Source of the DNA: Symbiodinium natans | Lineage: Eukaryota > Sar > Dinophyceae > Suessiales > Symbiodiniaceae | DNA: 64,000 nt | Direction: 5' to 3' | NCBI GenBank assembly: GCA_905221605.1 | Contig: CAJNDS010002568.1 | Span: forward strand, 498,501-562,500 | Shown: piece after piece, positions 12,401 to 21,599 of the stretch | Position numbering within the stretch: position 1 is the stretch's first letter | How the letters are laid out: each line of letters opens with the position of its first letter | Position numbers and translations under genes: made by a program | Notes under the pieces: model-generated | Told to the model about the DNA's origin: nothing | The model's database searches: none | The model's input: the letters and a program-made list of their open reading frames with translations, nothing else

Positions 12401-15400
12401 CCCCCCAGTGAAGCCGTAGAATCCCCCCCCCCCCTCTGCGCCAGATGCACCTCTAAACCGAATCCCTCTCAAGGAACTGAAGCGGTGAGTATATATACAT
12501 ATCTATACATGTGTGTGTAGATTTTTACGTATACACGGCAGATAGTCTGGTGTCTTTATGCTGATAACTCGTTTTGAGTTCCTCAACAGACAACACGCCC
12601 AAAACCTGAGACCCTCAGTGCACTACCTGCAGCGCCGTGCGGGTCGACTTGTGAGGAAGCCTGCTCAGCAAGCCATATTAGGGGATTTCTCCCTAAACCC
12701 TAAACCCTAAACCGTAAACCCTAAACCCTAAACCCTAAACCCTAAACCCTAAACCCGAAACCCTAACCCTAAACCCCTAAACCCCTTAGGGACCCCCTAG
12801 GAGGGACCCTGAATCGTACTCCCCTCTTTACCTAAGTAGCCCCTCCATTACCCCTCAGGTCCCTTAGAGGGGTCTCTCCTTTCGCCCCCTGAACTCACTT
12901 CCTTGGGTTGAGATTCGCAAAACCCGCGAAGGGAACTCAATGGGTATTTGTTTAATAGCAATCCCCTAGTAGTATACCCACCCATAACACTGTAATTAAA
13001 CCCTGAGCGTCAGAACCGTTGACGAAGGTAACAACTCTAAATCCTAAACTCTAAACCCTTTTTGAAGCATGGACTGAGGCACACTGAAAGATGGACACTT
13101 CTCTCCAAGACTCGTGCCCGGGGAGACATATCCAAACTGAAAGCATCGGTACGAATGTGAATGTGAATGTGACTGATTTGCAGTCGGAATGAGGACTTCT
13201 GAAACATGAGACAAGCAGCAAGGATATTACAGGCTGGTGGCTTGCAAACCCTAAACCCTAAACCCTACACCCGATTTAAAGCCCCCCCCCCCTTGCGGAA
13301 ACCCCCACATGTTTACAGCGCCAGGAGCCCACAGAGCTCGCAAGATGTTCTCATGGGGCTGTCAGGGCCCGACAGAGCCCTGAAGGAGTCTAGGGTTTAG
13401 GGTTTAGGGGGGAGCTTTTTATGCAAATAGTAGCATAGCGTTTGGGTTTCTGAGCGCGTGTTGAGGCTCTAAACCCTAAATTGTTTCCCCCCCCACGCCC
13501 TGGCACACTTCCTGCTGAGACTCGTTCACCGCAAGCCCGGAGATCCCACGCTGAAGCGAGGGGGCGGATGGAGTCTTGCGTTCCAAGAATTCCCTTCCTC
13601 ACAAAAATGACAACCCTCATGGGTTTCCCTACTACCCCCCCTTTTTAGGGTTTAGGGTTTAGGGTTTAGGGTTGTTCTACTTGAGGTAGAGCAGGCTACG
13701 CCCTAAGCCGTAGATGATTCGGTCTGCAGCCCTTTGTGCAAAACCGAAACCCTAAACCCTAAACCCTAAACCCTAAACCCTAAACCCTAAACCCTAAACC
13801 CTAAACCCTAAACCCTAAACCCTAAACCCTAAACCCTAAACCCTAAACCCTAAACCCTAAACCCTAAACCCTAAACCCCCCCCCCCCCCCGCAGAATTGC
13901 TGCAATAGGCTCCGGGCTTGACGAGGCACTCCACATACTCGTGGTTGTTCCAGAACCTCAAAGCTTATAGGCCCATTTCCCAAAACAGGGGAACCCCTAC
14001 TATTTTTCCCAAATACTATAACCCTTATTATAGGAACCCCCAAAAAGGATACCGCTAGTGTCGGAAACCCCCCCCCCCCCCCATAGAGCATAGTTGCTTC
14101 TACGGTTTAGGGCTTCGTCGCTCAGACTCGGGCCAGACAGCCACACGGTCCCTAGTCTTCCACTTGGCCCACATTGAGGCACGAGGTGATGCTCAAGGCA
14201 ATGTGATACCCTAAACCCCTAAACCCTAAACCCTAAACCCTAAACCCTAAACCCTAAACCCTAAACCCTAAACCCTAAACCCTAAACCCTAAACCCTACA
14301 CGTTACTGGATTAGGGCTTGCGGTTCGGGGAGCTGCTGCCTGTTTAGGGCTTCAAGGCTTTTGGTGTTTAGGGTTTAGGGTTCAAGGCTTTTGGGGTGTG
14401 GGACGTTCGGCCTCAGGAGACCATGCTTCTTAAATGGAGCCTTAAGAGGCCAGGAGTTCTGAATCACCCTTAGGGAGATAAGGCTTCGAAGTACCCTGAC
14501 ATAGCCCTGCTGTAAGTCCAAAAAAATATTACATGAGGTTTTTGCATGCTAAACCCTAAACCCTAAACCCTATGCCCACTTCTAAGGGCACGAACGCTTT
14601 CGGGAGCTGGCCGGAGCCCTTCGTCTCCCTAAGGTGAGGGCTTGTGGAACTAAGGGCCGCGGCATGGATCGTACCAAAGGCTCCGATGTGGGACCTACTG
14701 TAGTTGTTTTAGGGTAGCTTTCTATCATCCCCTTTAGAAAACCCCCCTAAGAAGAGCCACGTTAGAGCCTTCAGGTACGTATGATAGCTCTTGAGTAAAG
14801 CCGCGGACAGTTGACGAGGACTACTTTGCGGTTTAGGGTTTAGGGTTTAGGGTTTAGAGTTTAGGCTTTAGGGTTTAGGGTTTAGGGCTTAGGGTTTAGG
14901 GTTTAGAGTTTAGGGTTTAGAGTTTAGGGTTTAGGGTTTAGGGTTTAGGGGGCTGGTGAGCACTGGTTGGTCTTTGTTACGGATTGGGCGGGGCTTACAC
15001 CCTAACCCTACACCCTAAACCCTAAACCCTAAACCCCCTACCCTGGGTTTAGGCAGGGAACACTGCGGCAGTCAGCGGCGACCAGCCGCGATCATTCCTC
15101 GGCCACATGTCAAACCCTAAGGGCCCATGGATCTGTAAAAGGGTTAGGGTTTAGGATTTAGGGTTTAGGGTTTAGGGTTTAGAGTTTAGGGTTTAGGGTG
15201 TAGGGTGTAAACCCTACGTTTAGGCTTTCGGGTGTAGGGTTTAGGCCAGACTTCAGATGAATTCAGCGAGAGGGCTCGGGGTTTAGGGATGAGGCTGTCG
15301 GGGTGAGGGCTTCAGGCTTTGGTTCCTGGAGCCCTACACCCTAAACTCTAAACCCTAAACCCTAAACCCTAAACCCTAACCCTAAACCCTAAACCCTAAA

Positions 15401-17083
15401 CCCTAAACCCTAAGTGGCTCAAGGGGCACATCCCGAACCCTCCAAAGCCCTAAGCCCGTTGAGCAACCGTTCAGGTTTGGGGTTTGAGGGTCAGAAGCAG
15501 GGTTTAGGGTTTAGGGTTTAGGGTTTAGGGTTTAGGGTTTAGGGCTAAATTAGTACCTAGATCAGGGTTTGGGGTTGTCTTGCCTCCCGCCGGGCACAAC
15601 ATTCTCAGGTGCCCTTCTCTGGTCCCATCGTAATCGCCTACCGTAAAATTACCTGTTGCCACTCAGTATGGGCATTAAGGATGTCTCGTTTTCGAAATGT
15701 TACAATCTCAAACCCGAAGCCCGAAGAAAACTCTACAAGCCCAAAGCCTAAGCACCAAAACTCTTCAACCCTGCATGGAGGTTCAGGGTACTTAGTAACC
15801 ATTATAAGTGCAGTTACAACCCACAGATAAGCCCCTTAAGTACCCCCAAATAGGGCTAAAGGTGCAGTTCTAATTGGGTTACTAAGTACCATGAACCTCC
15901 CAAGTACAGGGCGAGGAGCCTGTAATTCACACTCGCACCCTTCAGCAGAAGGTCCCGCGCGTCCTGCGATGGCAGGTTCGGCGGCTTGCAATGTACATCT
16001 TGCGGATGCCGCAGGGTTTGAGTGTGAGGCTAAACCCTAAACCCTAAACCCTAGACCCTAAACCCTAAACCCCCTTAAGACCTCGGGAGGTTGAGAAGCG
16101 ACCCTGCGCCCCCCCCCCCCCCCCCCCCCACCCCCCCCCCACCTGCATGGCCCTGAACCACTCCACCCCCCAAGTCCGTCCCTAAACCCTAAACCCTAAA
16201 CCCTAAACCCCAAACCCTAAACCCTAAACCCTAAACAGCGAACCTCACCCCGAATCTGAGATTCGCGTAAAGTCTAGTGTTTGGGGTCTTGGGGGTTAGG
16301 GTTGGGATGTTCCCCTGAAACTGACATGGGGATTAGAACAGGGGGGGTACTATGATCGCTATTCAGGCCTGCAAAGAAGGGGAACCCTAAACCTTAAACC
16401 CTAATCCCACAAACCCTAAACCCTAAACCCTAAACCCCAAACCCTAAACCCTAAACCCTAAACCCTAAACCCTAAACCATCCCAAGGTTTAGGGCTTCTC
16501 GCGAACTTTCCAAGCCATCGGCATGGCCCCTCTTCACACGTAGACCCAAACCGCTACTTGGAGGTTCATGGTACCTAGGGCTTAGGGTTTAGGGTTTAGG
16601 GTTTAGGGGTAGTAACCCAATTATAACTGCGCTTATGACCCGATTCTAACCCTATTAGGGTCCTTAAGGGGCTTGTATGTGGGCTATAACTACACTTATC
16701 ATGGGATGCCAAGTATCCCAAAGAGGCTTCCTGAATATGGCCCTTGTATTTCTTGAGAGATCTTAACAAAAGGGTGCCCAAGCCAACGGCACAGCCCTTT
16801 GAGAGTCCCATGAAGAACTTCACAGATCGGTAGGCCCTAAACCCTGATACGAGACCCAGGAGCAGCCTAAATATAGCAAAGGGCTGCCCTGTTTGGTTTA
16901 AAGGGCCAAGGGAACCGACCCCAAAAAAAGGAAAGCAGGGCCTACCCTGGGTCCTAGTAGCCCTAAACCCTAAACCCTAAACCCTGAATCCTAAACCCGG
17001 GCCCTATATCAAGCCCGCCAGAGAGCCTTGGCCGTCAGCTCAGCCGCTTTGTCAATGAGTTGCTGGGAGTGCAGAGCGGTCTC
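9480..17083 (-). CDS. Ankyrin-repeat-like protein, many small exons (partial model)
   Basis: A series of short minus-strand open segments reads like fragments of ankyrin repeats. In transcription order: 17,083-17,011 (ETALHSQQLIDKAAELTAKA), 16,018-15,910 (ARDLLLKGASVNYR), 15,111-15,054 (NDRGWSPLTAAVF), 13,972-13,892 (NNHEYVECLVKPGA), 11,645-11,577 (DSRGRTALHVAARKG), 11,292-11,195 (LILGSRANPDARDSDGWT), 10,852-10,781 (RTALHHAVFNGHSETA) and 9546-9483 (EVMKLLDGQADPKAAG). The ankyrin signatures G-x-T-A-L-H-x-A-A and L-L-x-x-G-A are visible. Ankyrin repeats mediate protein-protein binding, so the family does not give a specific function. Whether all segments belong to one gene, and where it starts and stops, is not resolved. 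Every gap between segments contains telomere-type arrays. Confidence 0.65.
9744..9850. repeat. Variant telomere-like array with TTTATAGGGTTGTAGGG units
   Basis: Units alternate GGGTTTATAGGG and GGGTTGTAGGG instead of the usual heptamer, so a longer mutated unit was locally amplified. Confidence 0.85.
10616..10776. mobile_element. Inverted-repeat element with CTACTATTTGC termini
   Basis: The left end CTACTATTTGCTTAAGAACC and the right end GGTTCTTAAGCAATTAGTAG are near-exact inverted repeats. The interior is AT-rich, with an (AT)n run and a T/G homopolymer junction. A decayed partner of the right end sits at 10,864-10,886. No coding content. Confidence 0.85.
11044..11082. repeat. CT-rich microsatellite
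   Basis: A (TCTCTG)n to (CT)n tract. The serine/leucine-rich and arginine/glutamate-rich open frames across it are products of the repeat, not genes. Confidence 0.9.
13744..13878. repeat. CCCTAAA array of about 19 units ending in poly-C
   Basis: A nearly perfect heptamer array that runs directly into a 14-base C tract at its right end, next to an ankyrin-like exon (13,892-13,972). Confidence 0.95.
15777..15900. mobile_element. Inverted-repeat element related to 4014-4158
   Basis: The left arm GGAGGTTCAGGGTACTTAG and the right arm ACTAAGTACCATGAACCTCC are inverted repeats with one mismatch. The interior carries the family segments TAAGCCCCTTAAGTACCC and AATAGGGCTA. It lies directly beside the ankyrin-like exon at 15,910-16,018. 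Confidence 0.88.
16553..16716. mobile_element. Inverted-repeat family copy with a telomere-type array inside its left arm
   Basis: The left arm starts CTACTTGGAGGTTCATGGTAC as in the perfect copy at 4014, but the following TTAGTAAC is split by CTAGGGCTTAGGG followed by about three TTTAGGG units before TAGTAACCC resumes. The right part carries the family interior (CTATTAGGGTCCTTAAGGGG, GGGCTATAACTACACTTAT), ending in a decayed arm. Confidence 0.8.
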
Positions 17084-17637
17084 CTTTTGAGCTGGGCTCA
17101 AGATCATGATCATGGGTTTCGCTGCTACCCCTCCCCCTGGTGTCTGGGGTTTACTACCCCCTCTCTACCCCCTAGGTTCCCCCCTCAATATAACCTTAAT
17201 TCGGCTCAAGTATCCCTAAATAGCATTAGATTGTGGGGGGGGGGGGACCTAGGAGGGGGGGGGGACCTAGGAAGGGGGGGGGGGGGGAGCGGGGTGGCAG
17301 AGGGAAACACATGATCATGCAGCCCACGGAATAGGTAGATATTGGTGTTCCTACTAAATAAGGGTTTAGGGTGTAGGGCTTAGGGCTTAGGGTTTAGGGT
17401 TTAATCCCAACAAGTTTTAAGTTCTACCATTGGCCAAGTAAGAAACTCTGGCCGCCAACGCAAACACAGAAGGGCCATGTACTACTGACCCAGACTTGGA
17501 TAACTAGACCCCCCCCCCCCGGCCTCATTTTCCACGCCGGTATTATCACCGCCAATCTCGCCCAGCATAAGCAAGCGCAGCACCTGTACAGTTCAGGGTT
17601 TAGGCTTTGGGCCTGTGAGTGTTTTTGTGGCCTCTAC

Positions 17638-17690
17638 TTTGTAGCCCAGTAACCATATTATAATAAGGGCACCCTTTTTTGGGTTGGTTA
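17638..17690. mobile_element. Half copy of the CTTGGTAGCCCAG introner-like family
   Basis: The segment GTAGCCCAGTAACCATATTA and the following AAGGGCACCCTTTTTTGGG match the left half of the copy at 7647; the right arm is missing, replaced by unrelated sequence and telomere-type units. Confidence 0.7.
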
Positions 17691-18546
17691 CTTCAGCTCC
17701 TTCTTGCCTTCTTCTGGTGCTGCTTAACCCTATAAAGGGTTTAGGGTTTAGGGTTTAGCGTTTAAGGTTTAGGGTAAACCCCAAACCCTAAAAAAACGGC
17801 ATATAAGCTACTTACTGCCTTGAGGCGAACTCCCCTCTTGCCGCTTCTTGCATCCCAATTGTCTACCCTAACCCTAAACCCTAAACCCTAAACATAAAAC
17901 CCTAGTGACTGCCGGATCCACCTCAAAACTCTCCACTCTCAACCCCCTACACCTACACAGGTTTTGGGGTTTATATGGGGTTTAGGGTTTAGGGTTTCGG
18001 GTTTAAGGTTTAGGGTTTAGGGTACACCCTAAACCCTCAACCCGAAACCCTATACCCCAAATCGTGTAGAAACCCCTAAAGCCCATGCAAAAGTCCCCAA
18101 GGGTCCCTTCTATCCTAAATCCTAAATCCTAAACCCTAAACCCTAAACCCTAAGCCCTGAGCTCATCGCCTGCAGCTTCCGGGCGCGCGCTGCGGCCAGG
18201 ATGGGCGAGTCCTCTCGACATATGGGGCATATGGGGTTACGGCCAAGCCGGGTTTGGGTTTTAGGGTTTAGGGTTTGGGGTCTAGGGTTAGGGTCCCAGA
18301 AGTGTCACTTCCGTTCTCGCTGCTTATGGCTTCCCAAGCCCATGCGCTTCAACACTTGGGGTGTTGGGCGTCGTAGCAACCTTTCGAGTTTTGCAGGCGG
18401 CGCGAGCTCAGTAGCAACGCTGGGCAGCGCTCATTTCCAAGATGAAAGAACGAGGTGTCCCAGCCGGAAGAGTTACGAACACGCGGCGAAGACTCAGACT
18501 CACTCTACCTGACCCTACCTGTATCTGCCATAAATGACTCTGGTCA

Positions 18547-21081
18547 CTAGTCGCGCTGCTTGTAGACCTCGACGACGCCAGTGGAGTATCCCACCAAGAG
18601 AGATTTGCCCTGCGGCGTCCACCTTAGCGTGGTGGCGATAGATCCCGCGGCTGCCGGTCCAGGGGTGAGCAAGGCCTTGGTTTAGGGTTTAGGGTTTAGG
18701 GTTTAGGGACCCTAAACCCTAAACCCTAAACCCTAAACCCTAAACCCTAAACCCTAAACCCTAAACCCTAAACCCTAAACCCTAAACCGTAGCCCAGTAG
18801 CCATATTTTGATAAAGGTATCCGTTTAGGTTTGGCCACTTCTTATAAGGGAGCCGTAAAGCAAAGAAAGAGGGCAGAAGGGTTACCACAGGGCCACCAAG
18901 AAGCCATCCGACTCTTCTGCTCCAACTCCCAAACTTCAACGCCCTCATCTGTGGCCACAGCCAGCCAGTATTGCATGGGGTTGTAAACCTAGGTTGCCCA
19001 GTCTCCTAGGATTCAAAAGGGTGCCCCCTTTTTTGCTTCAAAGGGGTTGTTCTAAGGGAACCCTACACCTACCAAAAAGGGAAAAAGGGTAGGACTGGGC
19101 ATCCTAGAAGCCAGAGCATTCACGCAGTGGCCGACCTCCAGGGCAAGCAACAACTTGGTCTCTTGGACATCCCAGAGGAGCACGGTACCGTCGCGTCCGC
19201 CCGATGCCAGCAAGCTGCCATCCGGCGAAATCTCCACGGCGTGGACCGCTGCGGTATGCATACACGGCAGGACCTGCGGTATTCCAGGAACCATCTTCTA
19301 ATCCGGGTACCCTAATTTGTGGTTGGCAACTTTAGAAGGGAACCTTGAACCACAACAGGGCAAAAAAAAACCCTAAACCCTAAACCCTAAACCCTAAACT
19401 CTAAAAGGGCACCGCTGGGCTTCCAAGGGACTGACAGAATCGTCCTTGCGCCCGAATCCCACACACGTATTTGCCGATCCCATCCGCAGGTCACGGCCTT
19501 CTTCGTGGTGAAGTCGCCGGGGACATGAGCGACTGCTGTGATCCAGTCCTATACTCCCCTTAGAACCTTAATTAAAAATAATAATTTTGTAATGTCCTCT
19601 TGGGTTGTTATATAAACAAAAAGAAAACATGAGTCTCAAGGGTGATATAGAGTCGTCATGGCAACAGGCACAGTCCGGATCCTTCAACCGCCCGAGCTCT
19701 GAGCCAGTGGTGGCCCAGCATCTGGCCGTGCGGTCGCTGGAGACAGACAAGAACTCCATGTCATCCGCGGCGGAGAAGCAAACCTAGTTCATGGTTGGGA
19801 TCGTAATTATTTAAGCATTTAAGTTGATATTCCTTATTGGGTTACGTAAAGTACCCTCAAACATGTAAAATGATACCCAACTACGGCCAAGAAACGCAGT
19901 TCACGTGACCCTCATGTCCCTTGAAGGTGCGCAAGCACCTCCCAGTGTCCAAGGACCAATACCTAGAATGGCACTTAGAACCCTCTGAAAAAATCCTGAA
20001 GATGATACTCTTAAACCCAAGAACGGAAAACAGAAAATGTCCCAATTGAGCCTACTACCCTAAAACCCTATGAAACCCTAAACCCTAAACCCTAAACCCT
20101 CAACCCTAAACCCTACCTTGCCCAGGTACTTGAGAGTCGTGTCCCAGGAGCTCGACACCGCGTGCTTGCCGTCCCGCGACATTGCGACGCAGGACACCGG
20201 GCCCCGATGGCCCCGGAGCACTTTGGAGCTCTCACCTAAGGATGGCCCTAAACCCTAAACCCTAAACCCTAAACCCTAAACCCTAAACCCTAAACCTGAA
20301 ACACATATTCCTGAAGATGCTCCTCTACAACCCCAAAAAAAGGGAGGAAATACACAAACATGCCCCTTAAGAGCCTACCATGATCCTCTAAACCCCCCCC
20401 CCCCCCCAAAAAAAAAAAAAAAAACACCCAACATGTCCCTTAAGGGCCTACTGTGATCCTCTAGACACCCCAATAAGGGGGAAAAAATACACAAAATGTT
20501 CCTCAAGGGCCTACCATGATCCTCTAAAACCCAGTAAGGGAACAAATGCACAAAATGTCCCTTAAGGGCCTACTATGATCCTCTAGAAACCCCAATAAGG
20601 GAAAAAATGCACAACATGTCCCTTAAGGGCCTACTATGGTCCTCTAAAAACCCCAATAAGGGAAAAACCCTAAACCCTAAACCCTAAAGCCTAACCCCTA
20701 AACCCTAAACCCTAAACCCTAAACCCTACACCGAGCCACCCAGCTCCCGGATTTTTTCGACATCGCCCGTCAGCTCCCAGAGGCGGAGGGTGCCATCTCC
20801 TAGGCCCAAGAGTGGCCTAGGAATAAAGAGGGTTTAGGGTTTAGGGTTTAGGGTTTAGGGTTCAGGGTTCAGGGTTCAGGGTTTAGAGCAAGACCAACCC
20901 TACAAACAAAAAAGGAAGTAAGGGCGCTTCCTCTGGGTCCTAAACCCTAAACCCTAAACCCTAAACCCTAAACCCTAAACCCTAAACTCAGGGTGGGTCC
21001 GAGTCACTGGAGGCTGAGAGGAGGCGCTCGCCATCCTCCGCGAAGGCCAGGCTCGAGATGCCATCGGTGTGCTCCTTCAAC
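18547..21081 (-). CDS. RACK1: RACK1-like WD40-repeat protein, nine exons (5' end missing)
   Basis: Predicted exons, minus strand: 21,081-21,008; 20,799-20,740; 20,235-20,130; 19,962-19,896; 19,783-19,658; 19,548-about 19,437; about 19,290-19,112; about 18,985-18,901; 18,675-18,547 (ends in TAG). Joining the first six restores unbroken WD40 blades, for example LLSASRDGTLRLW across the first junction and WDTTLKYWSLDTG across the third. Downstream motifs match the RACK1 order: [14 protein letters not shown], then [17 protein letters not shown], then [15 protein letters not shown], then a last blade ending [16 protein letters not shown]1 is a seven-bladed scaffold bound to the 40S ribosomal subunit near the mRNA exit; that role is taken from the family. 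The first exon with the initiator Met was not found. Introns hold telomere-type arrays, introner-like elements and a 62-bp tandem repeat. Most acceptors read AG|G; one donor looks like GA. Confidence 0.88.
18677..18787. repeat. Inverted telomere-type junction: TTTAGGG array meeting CCCTAAA array
   Basis: About four TTTAGGG units run directly into about eleven CCCTAAA units with only the shared A between them (GGGTTTAGGGACCCTAAACC). It is in the last intron of the RACK1-like gene, beside an introner-like element. Confidence 0.95.
18789..18900. mobile_element. Introner-like element in the last RACK1-like intron
   Basis: It begins GTAGCCCAGTAGCCATATT (the first bases of the arm are lost to the neighbouring array) and ends ACCACAGGGCCACCAAG. 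The right end abuts the predicted exon at 18,901, as expected when an element supplies the whole intron. Confidence 0.82.
18990..19110. mobile_element. Introner-like element between RACK1-like exons
   Basis: Arms CCTAGGTTGCCCAGTC and GACTGGGCATCCTAGAAG are inverted repeats with one or two changes. It accounts for essentially all of the intron between the exons at 19,112-19,290 and 18,901-18,985. A CTAGG at both ends may be a target duplication that also gives the AG|G acceptor. Confidence 0.82.
19295..19427. mobile_element. Decayed introner-like element with internal CCCTAAA array
   Basis: The right end CACCGCTGGGCTTCCAAG matches the family arm; the left end (CTTCTAATCCGGGTACCC) is decayed. 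The interior has the family GGTTGGCAACTTTAGAAGGG segment and then about four CCCTAAA units. It occupies the intron between the sixth and seventh RACK1-like exons. Confidence 0.72.
20299..20667. repeat. Tandem repeat of about 62 bp, five copies, in a RACK1-like intron
   Basis: Units share CCCTTAAGGGCCTAC, TGATCCTCTA and CCCCAATAAGGG. Copies differ by a few substitutions and a C/A homopolymer near 20,395. A related single segment lies in the next intron (about 19,980-20,060). The array is bordered on both sides by CCCTAAA tracts. Confidence 0.85.
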
Positions 21082-21599
21082 CTGGGGCTAGGTTCGGAGT
21101 TTAGGGTATAGGGTTTAGGGTTTAGGGCTTAGGGTTTAGGGTTTAGGGTTTAGGGCTTAGGGTTTGGGGTTTGAAGTTTAAGGTTTGGGGGCCCTGCAAA
21201 TATTCATGATTCTTTCTGGCCTTGCAAGGAAAATTAAGGGCTTCAGGGCAACGAAACATGAAAAACTCTGCTCAAACCTGGCCCTGCGACGAGGAAGCCA
21301 ACAGAAACTCCTCTTCCTTTCGAAACATGTGTCTGTGGCCCGAGGGTCGGAGAAAGCCAAGGTCACAGTCGGTTTAGGGTTTAGGGTTTAGGGTTTAGGG
21401 TTTAGGGTTTAGGGTTTAGGGTTTAGGGTTTAGGGTTTAGGGTTTAGGGTTTAGGGTTTAGGGTTTAGTCCTAGTGTCTACGCCTATGCGCTTTGCGTTT
21501 GCAGGTGCTGGACGGTTTGAGCTGAAGCCCGAGGCGTGCTAAACCGTATAAGCCTTATGAACCCTAAACCCTAAAACCTACAACCTATGAACCCTGAAC

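Noticed and set aside
18785-18815. Spliced-leader gene, because CCGTAGCCCAGTAGCCATATT resembles the start of the dinoflagellate leader
   Set aside because: The similarity is limited to CCGTAGCC and GCCAT; the rest matches the introner-like family arm, and the CCG comes from the neighbouring array.
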